From CBDCBA01 sp965214125 (GTDB lineage Bacteria; Planctomycetota; Phycisphaerae; Tepidisphaerales; Tepidisphaeraceae), in NCBI GenBank assembly GCA_965214125.1, contig CBDCBA010000021.1, forward strand, positions 15,057 to 79,056: a stretch of 64,000 nt of DNA, given 5' to 3'. The notes under the pieces are model-generated. The model saw only the letters and a program-made list of their open reading frames with translations. It was not told the origin of the DNA and did not search any database. Shown here piece by piece: positions 45,366-57,945 of this stretch (position 1 is the stretch's first letter; each line of letters opens with the position of its first letter). Position numbers and translations under genes: made by a program.

Positions 45366-46136
45366 TCAGTCGCCAACCGGCGGTTGCAGCGCGATCCAAG
45401 TGGGAGAATCACGATCGCACGCGAGCCGGTCGCCGTCGAGGCGAAGCTCGGTCACGTGGATGCTGCTACGCCGAACGGCCGGGTCGTCGAAGGTGCGGCC
45501 GGGCGTCTTCTCGGGGTGCGTGAAGTAGAACAGATACGCCCGGCCATCGCTGACGACGACGTCCGGGTGGCTGCCGCGCACGCCGTCGTCGGGGCCGGTG
45601 CCGGGCTCGACGAGCAGGTTCGGGCCGTCCTGCCGGGTCCAGGTTTCGGCGTCGTCGCTGCGGTAGACGCCCAGGCCCTTCCACTCGTCAACGATCAGCC
45701 AGAACCGGCCTTCGAACGCGAACGCGACCGGCCCCTCGCTCGCCGGGCCGTCATATGCCTTGCCGACATCGCACCACGTGAACAGGTCGTCGGAGTCGGC
45801 CATACGGACGGCCTTCTTGTCCGGCTCGTCGTTGTAGAACATCCGCCATCGCCCGTCCGGCAGGCGAAGCACAGCGCCGTCGATCACGCTCTTCGAGTTC
45901 AGCTTAAGCGTCGACTGCTTCTCCCATCGCCGAAGGTCGTCGCTCGTCAGGTGGACGATTGATCGCGGGTGATTCCAATCCGCGAAGACGCCGGGCACGT
46001 GGGTCAGGTACAGGTGGTACGTGCCGTCGTGGACCGGGTCGCGGTAAAGCGGCCGGTCCGCCTCGGTCGGCACCCCGGCGGGTTCCGCGACGAGCGTCAG
46101 CGTCGCGAGCAGGAGAAGGCACGGGAGGGCGAGCAT
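45366..46136 (-). CDS. Secreted beta-propeller glycosidase-like protein (GH43/GH32-related)
   Basis: 256 residues with a signal peptide (MLALPCLLLLATLTLVAEPAG). Repeated blade-like segments follow: YRDPVHDGTYHLYLTHV, RSIVHLTSDDLRRWEK, SKSVIDGAVLRLPDGRWRMFYND, ASEGPVAFAFEGRFWLIVDEW and SHPDVVVSDGRAYLFYFTHP. The D/D/E spacing resembles GH43/GH32 five-bladed propellers. Exact family and substrate cannot be set. It lies 62 bp upstream of the DUF4212-GH9 pair and may be transcribed with them. Confidence 0.78.
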   Translation of the reverse strand: MLALPCLLLLATLTLVAEPAGVPTEADRPLYRDPVHDGTYHLYLTHVPGVFADWNHPRSIVHLTSDDLRRWEKQSTLKLNSKSVIDGAVLRLPDGRWRMFYNDEPDKKAVRMADSDDLFTWCDVGKAYDGPASEGPVAFAFEGRFWLIVDEWKGLGVYRSDDAETWTRQDGPNLLVEPGTGPDDGVRGSHPDVVVSDGRAYLFYFTHPEKTPGRTFDDPAVRRSSIHVTELRLDGDRLACDRDSPTWIALQPPVGD

Positions 46137-46228
46137 CGTCGCAGCCTACCGCGCGACGTGCAAAGACACGGCAGTTCATCCCGAGGCGTCCCATGCGTTA
46201 GGCTCGCGGCCGACGCGAGGAACCCTTT

Positions 46229-48198
<1,970 letters not shown>

Positions 48199-48202
<4 letters not shown>

Positions 48203-48831
48203 ACATTCTGAACCCGCCGGCCGTCGCGCGACCGCGGATCAAGCGGTTCAATGTTCGCGAGTTCGAGCAGATCGACGACCTGGGCATGCTCGCCCACCGC
48301 GTCGAGCTCGTCGACGGCGAGATTATCGAGATGCCGTCGCCGGGCAACGCCCACAGTATCTGTCGCGCACGCATCAACAGTCGCCTGCTCCCCCACTGGC
48401 TGCCGCCGAAGTTCCTGGGCTCGCAGGAGACGCATCGCTTCCCGAACGGCTGGTGCCCGATGTCGGACTTCGCACTTCTCGATGATTTCCCGGTGGCCGG
48501 CGCGCTCGTTGACCCGCCGGTGCAGCTCGCGATCGAGATTTCCGATTCGACGCTCGAATATGACCTTGGCCCGAAGCGTCTTCGCTACGCGCACGTTTCC
48601 GTCCCGGAGTACGTCGTCGTCGACGTCAACGCCCGGCGGCTGCACGTCTTCCGCGGGCCGAACCCCGAGGCGGCCAAGCCCAACGCGGCGTGAGCCGAGG
48701 CGTTTACGCTCCGGCCCGACGACCGCTACTCGCCGCTCTGCCTGCCGGACCTCGACCTGAACGTCGCCGACGTGTTGCCTGTGGCGGAGCCGGACGCGAC
48801 CGCGGCTCCCGAGCCGACCTCTGGTGGCTAA
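48199..48831 (+). pseudogene. Uma2 family (PD-(D/E)xK-like) gene with in-frame stop
   Basis: Starting at ATG 48199 the frame encodes a Uma2-type protein: RVELVDGEIIEMPSPGNAHS, MSDFALLDDFP, VQLAIEISDSTLEYDLGPKRLRYA, VPEYVVVDVNARRLHVFRG. It stops at TGA 48691-48693. The frame remains open for 45 more codons to TAA 48829-48831, and these match the C terminus of the paralogue at 49362 (SPLCLPDLDLNVADVLP against APLCLPDLSIDITAVLP). The TGA stands where the paralogue has TGG (Trp), so this is a single-base nonsense mutation. The nuclease-like core is intact and a shortened product may still fold. Confidence 0.85.
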
Positions 48832-48835
48832 GCAT

Positions 48836-49315
48836 TCATTTCGTCAAACCCGCGGCGCGGCGCCACGGCATGAGTTGCCCCAAGTGGTACAGGTCGTGGC
48901 CCGCGAGCATGAACGTCGCCAGGTGACCCAGCGTCGGGGCGAACGATTGCAATGCCTCGGGCGACTCGCGCTGCCACAGGTCGGCATCGGCGTTGCGACA
49001 GGTTTCCTCAAGTGCCGCGCCGGCGTCGCGGTACTTCGCGAGCAGTTCCTCCTTGGCCGCGTAGACGTCGCGGTCGGCCTGCGGCGTGCTGCCGGGCTTG
49101 CTGATCTCGACCCACTCGGCCGGACAGACGCGCTGGCCGCCGAGGGTGACGTGGGTGAAGTCGAACGCCGTCGCCAGGTGCGTCAGCGACCAGGCCGGGT
49201 GGTTCGGCAGGCCGGGGAACTGCTCGGCCATCCGCTCGTCCGGCACGTCGGCGACGGCCTCCTCCACGAATCCACGGCAGGCGGCAAAATGCTGGAGGAG
49301 GAGGTTGGGGGTCAT
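48836..49315 (-). CDS. DinB-like four-helix-bundle protein
   Basis: 159 residues from ATG 49315. Helices and conserved histidines fit the DinB/DUF664 superfamily: NHPAWSLTHLATAFDFTHVTLGG near the start and FAPTLGHLATFMLAGHDLYHLGQLMPWRRAAGL at the end, the last being the metal-binding HxxxH-type helix. Family members are often thiol-dependent transferases or damage-induced proteins. It lies on the opposite strand between the two Uma2 paralogues. Confidence 0.8.
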   Translation of the reverse strand: MTPNLLLQHFAACRGFVEEAVADVPDERMAEQFPGLPNHPAWSLTHLATAFDFTHVTLGGQRVCPAEWVEISKPGSTPQADRDVYAAKEELLAKYRDAGAALEETCRNADADLWQRESPEALQSFAPTLGHLATFMLAGHDLYHLGQLMPWRRAAGLTK

Positions 49316-49361
49316 GCCGCCGAGTCTAACAACGGGCGGCGTCTGGTATAGTGGCGGTGGC

Positions 49362-49988
49362 ATGAGCACCCTGACCGCGCCCCTCACCCCGGTGACAACA
49401 TTCGATCGGCCGAGCAACAAGCGCTTCAGCGTGCGCGAGTTCGAGCACCTCGAAGAGCTCGGCATGCTGCCGCAGCGCGTTGAGCTCGTGGATGGTCAAA
49501 TCGTCGAGATGCCGCCCGTGAACAACCCGCACAGCATTTGCCGTGGCCGCTTCAACACGCGGCTGGTTCCCGCTTGGCCGGAGCCAAAGTTTCTGCGTTC
49601 GCAGGATACCCACCGCTTCCCCGACGGCTGGTGCCCGCAGCCGGATTTCGCGTTGCTCGATGAGGAGCCCGTCTCCGGCGCGCTCGTCGACCCGCCGGTG
49701 CGGCTGGCGATCGAGATCTCCGACGCGACGCTCGAGTACGACATGGGCGAGAAGCGGCTGCGTTACGCGCAGGCCGGCGTGCCGGAGTACGTCGTCGCCG
49801 ACCTGAACGCGCGGCTGCTGCGCGTCTTCCGCGATCCGATCCTCGACGCGACTCAGCCCGATGCCGCGTGGCGGCAGGCGCTCGTGCTGTCGCCGGGCGA
49901 TTACTACGCGCCGCTGTGCCTGCCGGACCTGTCTATTGATATCACGGCCGTTCTTCCGGAGACAGCGCCGCAGCAGCGGGACCAATAA
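49362..49988 (+). CDS. Uma2 family endonuclease-like protein
   Basis: 208 residues from ATG 49362. Uma2/DUF820 core: RVELVDGQIVEMPPVNNPHS, QPDFALLDEEPVSGALVDPPVRLAIEISDATLEYDMGEKRLRYAQAGVPEYVVADLNARLLRVF. The D...E-I-S motif and the lysine fit a PD-(D/E)xK nuclease fold, but cellular targets are unknown. It is a close paralogue of the broken gene at 48199. Uma2 genes are typically multicopy in planctomycetes and cyanobacteria. Confidence 0.87.
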   Translation: MSTLTAPLTPVTTFDRPSNKRFSVREFEHLEELGMLPQRVELVDGQIVEMPPVNNPHSICRGRFNTRLVPAWPEPKFLRSQDTHRFPDGWCPQPDFALLDEEPVSGALVDPPVRLAIEISDATLEYDMGEKRLRYAQAGVPEYVVADLNARLLRVFRDPILDATQPDAAWRQALVLSPGDYYAPLCLPDLSIDITAVLPETAPQQRDQ

Positions 49989-50044
49989 GGCCGGGCGTGC
50001 CGGTTGTGACGCCGCCCGCCCACTTGGCGCGGTAAGCTTCCACG

Positions 50045-50749
50045 ATGACCGACGTCGACGCCCCGCCGCCGGAAGAACGTTACAAGGCGATCCTGCTGTT
50101 CGGCCCGCCGGGCAGCGGCAAGGGAACGCAGGGCCGCATCCTGTCGGCGATTCCCGGCTTCTTCCACAGCGCCACCGGCGACATCTTCCGCAGCCTCGAC
50201 CTCCAGTCGCCCGCCGGCCGGCTCGTCTGGCAGTACACCAGCCAAGGCGAGCTCGTGCCCGACGAGATCACCATCGGCGTCTGGCGGCAGTACATCCACG
50301 GCATGGAGCTCATCAACCAGTTCCACCCCGAAAGCGAGCTGCTGATCCTCGACGGCGTGCCTCGCAGCGTCAACCAGGCAAAGCTGCTGGAGGACACGAT
50401 CGAGGTCGTCCAGATTATCCATCTCAAGGCCGAGTTCGACAAGATGGTCGAGCGCCTCCGCCGCCGCGCCCTGAAGGAGAACCGCGTCGACGATGCCAAC
50501 ATCGACGTCATCCGCCACCGCATGAAGGTGTACGAGAACACCACGCGCCCCCTGCTCAACCACTACGACGCCAGCCTCGTCGCCAACCTCGACGCGACGC
50601 AAAGCCAGATCCGTGTGCTGCGGCAGATCATCGACCTGCTCACGCCGTTGAAGGAACAGCTCGACCACGATCTCGAACACCCCGCCGCCGAGGTGCGCGG
50701 CAGCAAGGACGCCCCGCCCGCCGTCGCGGCGGCGTTGTCGGGAGCGTGA
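50045..50749 (+). CDS. adk: Adenylate kinase family nucleoside monophosphate kinase
   Basis: 234 residues. P-loop GPPGSGKGTQGR, NMP-binding HSATGDIFR, and LILDGVPRSVNQAKLL correspond to adenylate kinase motifs. RRRALKENRVDDANIDVIRHRMKVYENTTRPLLNHY matches the lid/core arginines. The lid is short and lacks a zinc site. The C-terminal 40 residues are an extra charged extension. It converts AMP and ATP to ADP; a related NMP substrate cannot be excluded. Confidence 0.88.
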   Translation: MTDVDAPPPEERYKAILLFGPPGSGKGTQGRILSAIPGFFHSATGDIFRSLDLQSPAGRLVWQYTSQGELVPDEITIGVWRQYIHGMELINQFHPESELLILDGVPRSVNQAKLLEDTIEVVQIIHLKAEFDKMVERLRRRALKENRVDDANIDVIRHRMKVYENTTRPLLNHYDASLVANLDATQSQIRVLRQIIDLLTPLKEQLDHDLEHPAAEVRGSKDAPPAVAAALSGA

Positions 50750-50770
50750 GGCGCGTTCGGGCGAACGCGC

Positions 50771-51547
50771 TCACGTCGCGAACGGCTGCGCGTCGGCCAC
50801 TGCCCCCTCCTGCTCAATCATGCCCCGGCGTTGCAGGAACGTGGCGACGCCCCAGACGATCAGGCCCCACGCCAGTCCCAGCAGCCAGCCCGCGGCCACG
50901 TCGGTGGGCCAGTGAACGCCCAGAAAGATGCGGCTCAGACCCACCAGCGTCGGGATCAGCAGGCCTATCGCGAAGATGTAAGCCTTCATCCAGTGCCCCG
51001 TGACGAGCTTCGCCAGCAGCACGGCCATCGTCAGGTAGGCCACGGCCGCGTTGGCGCTGTGCCCGCTGGGAAAACTCGGCGTCATCGTGTGGCTGTTGTG
51101 CGGCACGAGGTCCGGGCGCGGGCGGTCGAAGTAGTCCTTCAAGATCAGGCTGATCGCCAGGCCGCCCACGACGCTGACGACCACGAACAGCGTGCTCTTC
51201 CACTGCCGGCTCAGCAGCAGGAAGATGACCACGCCGCTGACCATCAGCGTGATCACGGTGCTGCCGCCCAGCGCCGTCAGGTCGCGGCCCGCCTCCTGCC
51301 AGAACCCGCCGGCCATCTCGTAACGCTCGGCGATGGCGAGGAAGACGCGCTCGTCGAAGACCTGGGCGTCAGGCTGCTCGCCCGGATCCCCCTCGACCAC
51401 CTCGTCGGCGATGTTCAAGAACCCCCAGAACGCGGCCACCCCCAGCAGGACGGCCAGGATCGGCAGCCACCCGCGGCGGGCGACGTAATTCACGCCGTTC
51501 TCGATCGGGTCGGGAATCCACTTGTAATCGCGCAATGTCGGCGGCAT
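50771..51547 (-). CDS. PAP2-type phosphatase, membrane
   Basis: 258 residues with six membrane spans. The three PAP2 motifs are present: KDYFDRPRP, PSFPSGHSANA and SRIFLGVHWPTDVAAGW, carrying the conserved Lys/Arg, Ser-Gly-His and Arg/His/Asp. Such enzymes remove phosphate from phosphatidic acid, undecaprenyl diphosphate or similar lipids. Convergent with the adenylate kinase gene. Confidence 0.92.
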   Translation of the reverse strand: MPPTLRDYKWIPDPIENGVNYVARRGWLPILAVLLGVAAFWGFLNIADEVVEGDPGEQPDAQVFDERVFLAIAERYEMAGGFWQEAGRDLTALGGSTVITLMVSGVVIFLLLSRQWKSTLFVVVSVVGGLAISLILKDYFDRPRPDLVPHNSHTMTPSFPSGHSANAAVAYLTMAVLLAKLVTGHWMKAYIFAIGLLIPTLVGLSRIFLGVHWPTDVAAGWLLGLAWGLIVWGVATFLQRRGMIEQEGAVADAQPFAT

Positions 51548-51634
51548 GAACGTGAAGCTAATACAACGCTAGCGCAAACGGAGGGCCCGGTTTTTGACCG
51601 GGCCCTTCGGCATTTCGGGAACATGTCGCGGCAC

Positions 51635-52012
51635 TTACTGGACGGGCTGGTTGCCGCTGGCGGGGGCTTGTTGCTGGCCCTGCTGGGGGAGCTTGATCTC
51701 GCCGAACTGCTGCTCGTAGCGCTTGATGAGCTGCACGAGGCTGCCGGCGAGGCGCTTGGCGTTGGCGTAGCTCATCACCACGCGGTGGCTGCCCTTGTAC
51801 AGCACCTGCTGCACGCCTGGCTGCCCGCCCTGCTGCGGGTTGGGGTTGGGCATGTTGTAGCCGAGATCGAGCACCACCTCGTCGGCCGCGTGAATGCGGT
51901 AGGCGTTGGCGTAAACGAGCTGGAGGTCGCGCTCGTCGATGATGACCTGCGGGCCCTTGCCCGCTTGGGCGGCCTGCGGTTGCTGGGGGGCGTCGGCGTT
52001 GTCGTCGGCCAT
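51635..52012 (-). CDS. DUF3467 domain protein
   Basis: 125 residues from ATG 52012. A Gln/Ala-rich start, then the DUF3467 core: LVYANAYRIHAADEVVLDLGYN and KGSHRVVMSYANAKRLAGSLVQLIKRYEQQFGEI, and a Gln/Pro-rich tail. Function unknown; the family is broadly conserved. Divergent from the FAD oxidase gene. Confidence 0.82.
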   Translation of the reverse strand: MADDNADAPQQPQAAQAGKGPQVIIDERDLQLVYANAYRIHAADEVVLDLGYNMPNPNPQQGGQPGVQQVLYKGSHRVVMSYANAKRLAGSLVQLIKRYEQQFGEIKLPQQGQQQAPASGNQPVQ

Positions 52013-52148
52013 GTCGGTCCTTCGGGTAATCAGTTCAATTCGTGGCAGAGCCTGGCCGAACGTCGGCGCGACTCGGGGCCGAACATTGTGGGGGCGCCCC
52101 GGCCCATTGGCAAATGGGCCTGGGTGGATTCGCCCGTACCATTCCCCG

Positions 52149-53657
<1,509 letters not shown>

Positions 53658-53685
53658 ATTCGCTCGACCTCGGACTCCGATTCCC

Positions 53686-53903
53686 GACCCAGCCGCAAGC
53701 GACTGGGCGTTCACAGACGGACGATCCCACGTCTGCACGGACACTCGGACACTCGGACACTCGGACACTCGGACACTCGGACACTCGGACGCTGATGGTT
53801 CGAGCGTCAGGGAGCGTTTGCCTGCTCGGCAGAATGGTGTGGGGACGAACGTCAGGCACATCTCGACGAGACGATCCAACGCCCAGTCGCTTGCGGCTGG
53901 GTC
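53686..53903. repeat. Perfect 26-bp inverted repeats, 166 bp apart
   Basis: The left arm (53686-53711, gacccagccgcaagcg...) and right arm (53878-53903) are exact reverse complements. Each arm is itself nearly palindromic (cccagtcgc/gcggctggg), so each can fold as a REP-like hairpin, and the pair resembles a bacterial interspersed mosaic unit. The octamer array at 53739-53786 lies between them. Confidence 0.82.
53739..53786. repeat. Octamer tandem repeat (ggacactc) x6
   Basis: Six exact copies of ggacactc run from 53739 to 53786, followed by a decayed seventh (ggacgctg). The array lies in the 299-bp gap after glcD and encodes nothing recognisable. Copy number may vary by slippage. Confidence 0.9.
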
Positions 53904-53956
53904 TGGTGGGGTGGTGGGGGTGGTGGGGGTGGGGCGAGTGCGAAGCGCGGCGTGTC

Positions 53957-54424
53957 TCAGTCGCGCGTGCGGCGGCGGTCGGTGCGGGAGCCGCCGCGTG
54001 GCGTGTCGCGGGAGTACCGGTCGCCGCGGTCACCGGTCGACGGGGTCGAACGCGGCGCGCGCGGCGGACTCGATGCCGACGGCCGATCGTTGCTCCCGCC
54101 GTAGACCCGACGCTCGCGGTCGCGCGTGATCCGCTCGCGCGGCCCCTCCTGATCGACCACCACCACGCGGTCCGGCCCACGGTCGTAGCGCCGGCCGGAG
54201 TACCCGCGGTAGCCGGGGGCGTAGCCAAACGTGTCGTAGCGGTAAACCGTGGCCTCGCGGTGGTAGTAACCGGGGTGATAGTCGTCGTAGTAAACGGTTC
54301 GCTCGACCCGCGCGTGCCCGCGCCCGTGATGAACGCACCCTCCCACCCCGCCCACTCCAAGGGCGAGCGCGGCAAGACCGACGACGGCGACAACGGCAAG
54401 GCGGCGGGACATCATCACCATCAT
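53957..54424 (-). CDS. Hypothetical lipoprotein, Tyr/Arg-rich
   Basis: 155 residues from ATG 54424; other starts nearby are possible. A lipoprotein signal (LAVVAVVGLAALALGVGGVGGC) is followed by a Tyr/His/Gly-rich stretch (YYDDYHPGYYHREATVYRYD) and an Arg/Asp/Ser-rich tail. Composition suggests a disordered, basic surface protein. No family recognised. It follows hisB on the same strand by 38 bp. Confidence 0.6.
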   Translation of the reverse strand: MMVMMSRRLAVVAVVGLAALALGVGGVGGCVHHGRGHARVERTVYYDDYHPGYYHREATVYRYDTFGYAPGYRGYSGRRYDRGPDRVVVVDQEGPRERITRDRERRVYGGSNDRPSASSPPRAPRSTPSTGDRGDRYSRDTPRGGSRTDRRRTRD

Positions 54425-54462
54425 AAGACCGTTCAACACGCCGGCCGTTGGTGCCACCGGGG

Positions 54463-55053
54463 TCACAGCGTTCCCTTCGTGCTCGGCACGCGGCCGGCGC
54501 CGCGCGGGTCGGGCTCGACGGCCATCCGCAGCGCGTGGGCGAGCCCCTTGAAAATCGCCTCCGCGACGTGGTGGTCGTTCTCGCCCGCGATCACGTCCAC
54601 GTGCAGTGCCAGCCGCGCCTCGTTCGCCAGCGACTTGAGAAACTCGCCCACAAGCTCCGTGGGAAAGTCGCCGATCCGCTCGGTGCGCAGCCGCAAATCG
54701 CCCCGGTAGAACGGGCGGCCCGACAGGTCGATCGCGACCGCCGCCAGGCTTTCGTCCATCGCCAGCCGCGCCCAGCCGTAGCGCCGGATGCCCGCCTTGT
54801 CGCCCAGCGCCCGCGCCATCGCCTGCCCGAGCGCCAAGCCGACGTCCTCCACCGTGTGGTGGAAATCGACGTGCAAATCGCCCTGCGCCCTCACGGTCAA
54901 ATCGAGCTTCGCGTGGCTGGCGAGCAGCGTGAGCATGTGATCGAAAAACCCGACGCCCGTCGCCACATCCGACTGGCCGGCGCCGTCGAGGTCGAGCGTG
55001 ACCGACACGTCCGTCTCGCCCGTCTTGCGGTGTACGTCGGCAACTCGGCTCAT
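54463..55053 (-). CDS. hisB: Imidazoleglycerol-phosphate dehydratase
   Basis: 196 residues. HisB motifs GVGFFDHMLTLLASHAKLDL, FHHTVEDVGLALGQA and GENDHHVAEAIFKGLAHAL carry the metal-binding histidines and glutamates. It dehydrates imidazole-glycerol phosphate in histidine synthesis. It is the dehydratase alone, without the HisB phosphatase domain of enterics. It overlaps hisC by four bases. Confidence 0.95.
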   Translation of the reverse strand: MSRVADVHRKTGETDVSVTLDLDGAGQSDVATGVGFFDHMLTLLASHAKLDLTVRAQGDLHVDFHHTVEDVGLALGQAMARALGDKAGIRRYGWARLAMDESLAAVAIDLSGRPFYRGDLRLRTERIGDFPTELVGEFLKSLANEARLALHVDVIAGENDHHVAEAIFKGLAHALRMAVEPDPRGAGRVPSTKGTL

Positions 55054-56159
55054 GTGGGCACCTTCTCGGAAATCGGCTCTGCCTTCATCAGTTCACCGAG
55101 GGCGGCGAGGAAGGCGGTGTTCTGCTGGACGGTGCCGACCGTCACGCGCAGGCAATCGTCCAGGCCGGGCTGGTCGAAGTAGCGGACGAGAATGCCGCTG
55201 CGCTTGAGCCCGGCGAAGAGCTCCCGCGCCCGCCCCGGCGTCGGGTGGCGGCCCAGCACGAAGTTGGCCTGGCTCGGCGGGACGGCAAAGCCGAGTTCTT
55301 CCAAGCCGCGGGTGAGACGGCTGCGTTCGTTGCGAACGTCCTGCCAGAGCGGGCGGTACTCGTCGAGCGATTGCATCGCGGCCACGCCCGCGGCCTGCGC
55401 GACGGCATCAACGTTGTAGCTGTCGCGCACCTTGTGCAGTTGGGCGATGGCCTCCGCGTGGCCGATCGCGTAACCCAGCCGCATGCCGGCCAGGGCGAAT
55501 CCCTTGCTCGTGGTGCGGCTGACGATCACGTTCGCGTGCTGCGCGATCAGGCCGACGCAGTCGGTATCGGCGTAATCGGCGTAGGCCTCGTCGACCAGCA
55601 GGAGGCCGTCGAACCGACCGGCAAGCTCGGCCACGTCCGCGGAGTCGACGGCGGTGCCGCTGGGGGCGTTCGGGTTGGCGAAGTAGATCGCGTGCGGCTT
55701 CTCGGCCAGCAGCGCCTCGATCGGCAGGCGCCAGCCGTCGCGCCAGGCAACGGGGGCGAAGTCGCACCCCTGGATCTCGCAAAGCGTCGGGTAGAGCGAG
55801 TACGTCGGCCACGGACTGGCGATGCGGCCGCCGGGCGGGACGAACGCGCGGGTCAGAACCGTCAGCACATCATCGCTGCCGTTGGCGGCCAGCACCTGCT
55901 CGGGCGCCACGTCATGCCGTTTGGCGACGGCTTCGCGAAACGGGCACGCCGACGGATCGGGGTAGCGCCGCAGCGCGTCCGCCGACGCCTCGCGCACCGC
56001 GTGAACGACGCTCGCCGGCGGCGGGAACGCGGCCTCGTTCGTGTTGAGCTTTACGACCCGCTCCCCCGCGCGCGGCTGCTCGCCGGGCACGTAGCCGGTC
56101 ATCCGCTCGATTTCGGGCCGCGGCTTGGGAGGCACGACCACAGCGTACGCAGCGCTCAT
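55050..56159 (-). CDS. hisC: Histidinol-phosphate aminotransferase
   Basis: 369 residues. Class I/II aminotransferase with VVKLNTNEAAFPPP, YPDPSACPFREAVA, NGSDDVLTVLTRAF, FANPNAPSGT, LLVDEAYADY and the PLP lysine in SRTTSKGFALAGMRLGYAIG. It transaminates imidazole-acetol phosphate. Overlaps both the upstream membrane gene and hisB by four bases. Confidence 0.93.
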   Translation of the reverse strand: MSAAYAVVVPPKPRPEIERMTGYVPGEQPRAGERVVKLNTNEAAFPPPASVVHAVREASADALRRYPDPSACPFREAVAKRHDVAPEQVLAANGSDDVLTVLTRAFVPPGGRIASPWPTYSLYPTLCEIQGCDFAPVAWRDGWRLPIEALLAEKPHAIYFANPNAPSGTAVDSADVAELAGRFDGLLLVDEAYADYADTDCVGLIAQHANVIVSRTTSKGFALAGMRLGYAIGHAEAIAQLHKVRDSYNVDAVAQAAGVAAMQSLDEYRPLWQDVRNERSRLTRGLEELGFAVPPSQANFVLGRHPTPGRARELFAGLKRSGILVRYFDQPGLDDCLRVTVGTVQQNTAFLAALGELMKAEPISEKVPT

Positions 56160-57619
56160 TCCGCCGGCGGAAGCCAGACCTCGGCCGTGGCGTCGCGGTG
56201 AACGCGTTGCCAACCCAGTTCGCCCAGCGTTGCGCGGAACCAGCTTCCTTCGACCGGAACAATCGCCACGTCGGCTTTGGCCTCGGCGAGCATCGCAGCA
56301 CGGTCGGACTTGTCCGCCAGGTACGTGCGCTCCCAGAACTTGGCCGGATACAACTGCGTGCGGCCGTCGACGAACACCTGGTAGTCGTCGCCCAGCCGCC
56401 ACGCGAGGTAGCCACCCCAGTTGAACTCGTTGATGAGTCGTCCCTTGCCGCTTCGCTCCGGCGTGATGTGCTGGTCCACGAAGTCGCACGCCGTTGCGGG
56501 GTAGGTGGCAAAGCGATCGACTCGCGTCGCGTGATCCGCAGTCGCGCCGATGATTCCGACGAGCAGCAGGCCCGCCAACGCCTTGAGAAAGAGCGGCCGG
56601 TGGAAGATGCGGTCGCTCACCGCCGGCAAGGCCGCGGCAATTGCCGGGGCGGCGACGACGGCCAGCAACGGTGAGAATCGCACGTGCCGCGTGGTCAGCC
56701 AAGCCGCCAGAAGCACGGCGGCCGCGTCGATCCAATGCACCCGCCGCCAGCACGTGGCACACGTCGCCGCCGTCGCGAACAAGCCGATCCAGACGACCCA
56801 CGACCACGGCACCGCCCAGAACGGCTGCATCTCGACGATGATGCCGCTGGCGACCATCGGGTCGTCGGCAAAGTAGTGGGCGCTCGTCGCCAGCGCGCCG
56901 GGCAACATCGGCGTCGCGAGGCAGCCGAGCGCGGTGAGGCCCAGCAACGCGAAGCGGCGACGCGACGGCCGCTTGATCGCGTGGCCGAGAGCCAGCAGCG
57001 GCAGGAAGATGGCGTAGAGGTGGACGTTCACGCAGAGCGCCGCGATCGCCGGCACGAGCCAGACGAGGCGCCCCTGTTGGCGGTCGTCCCGCCACAGCAG
57101 CGCGGCGGCGGTCATGAGGAGCACGAGGGCGAAGTCGACGGGTCGAAAGCTGAAGACGAGAGCCGCGAACAGCAGCCCGACGATCACGCCAACCGCCGCC
57201 GCGACGGGGTTCGCCTGGCCTGTCGTTTGGTCCCGCGCCGCCGCTTCGCACGCGAGGGCCAATGCCAGGGCGAACGCGACGAAGCTGAGCCCGGCGATGA
57301 TTGGCGCGCCCGCCGGGCCGAAGGCATTCCACAGGCCGCGCAGCAGGAACTCTGCCAGCCACGAGTACGGCGTCCACGGGCGATCGATGCTGTTGTAGCT
57401 GATGGCGTCGACGATCGGCCCGACGCCGTCGACGAGCAGGCGGTCGGCGACGCGCAGGTGCCAGAAGAGGTCCGGGTCGAGCATGTACCGCCCGCCGACG
57501 AGCCCGCTGGCGAACAGCCCCATGACCAGCGCGAGGGCCCAATACGTCGCCCGCGGCCGAGCGGCCGCTTGACCAACGGGCACGGCGTGGAGCGACATCG
57601 GCGTGGCGAGGGTGGTCAT
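56156..57619 (-). CDS. Polytopic membrane protein, unknown function
   Basis: 487 residues. About ten membrane spans precede a C-terminal soluble domain. The first loop contains DPDLFWHLRVADRLLVDG and RPWTPYSWLAEFL, a pattern seen in polyisoprenyl-phosphate-dependent glycosyltransferase-like membrane proteins. The end (GRLINEFNWGGYLAWRL, YQVFVDGRTQLYPAKFW) is a motif common in such proteins. It is the first gene of the overlapping operon with hisC and hisB, although no histidine role is evident. Confidence 0.75.
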   Translation of the reverse strand: MTTLATPMSLHAVPVGQAAARPRATYWALALVMGLFASGLVGGRYMLDPDLFWHLRVADRLLVDGVGPIVDAISYNSIDRPWTPYSWLAEFLLRGLWNAFGPAGAPIIAGLSFVAFALALALACEAAARDQTTGQANPVAAAVGVIVGLLFAALVFSFRPVDFALVLLMTAAALLWRDDRQQGRLVWLVPAIAALCVNVHLYAIFLPLLALGHAIKRPSRRRFALLGLTALGCLATPMLPGALATSAHYFADDPMVASGIIVEMQPFWAVPWSWVVWIGLFATAATCATCWRRVHWIDAAAVLLAAWLTTRHVRFSPLLAVVAAPAIAAALPAVSDRIFHRPLFLKALAGLLLVGIIGATADHATRVDRFATYPATACDFVDQHITPERSGKGRLINEFNWGGYLAWRLGDDYQVFVDGRTQLYPAKFWERTYLADKSDRAAMLAEAKADVAIVPVEGSWFRATLGELGWQRVHRDATAEVWLPPAE

Positions 57620-57694
57620 GCCACCGCCCGCATCGAACGGCCGCGACCCCCGCCGAAAAAACGAGGGCCGAGCGGCGCGTTATCGGTCAAAGAG

Positions 57695-57766
57695 AGCCGA
57701 ACCCGGGATTTGAACCCGGAACCCCTGCTTTACGAAAGCAGTGCTCTGCCGTTGAGCTAGTTCGGC
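57695..57766 (-). tRNA. tRNA-Thr (anticodon CGU)
   Basis: On the minus strand the 72 bases fold into a cloverleaf: acceptor GCCGAAC/GTTCGGC, D arm with AGCTCAACGGCAGAGC, anticodon stem CTGCT/AGCAG with loop TTCGTAA (anticodon CGT), and T arm CCGGGTTCAAATCCCGG. The discriminator base is T, and CCA is not encoded. It reads ACG threonine codons. Confidence 0.95.
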
Positions 57767-57945
57767 GGAAGGGCCGGTATGATTCGACGCAATCGCCCCG
57801 TTGTCAACACCGCCGCCCGTGCCGCGGAGGCATTGGGCTGCCGCCTAGACCTGCGGCTGGGCGGCGCTACTGTTGTGGTTCCCCGGCGCGCGACTCGCGT
57901 GGCGCGCCATCGATTTCAAGCCACGAGAAGGACCAAGGACCCCAC

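Noticed and set aside
53739..53786. Short regular repeats as a possible CRISPR array
   Set aside because: The units are 8 bp with no spacers; it is a simple tandem repeat.
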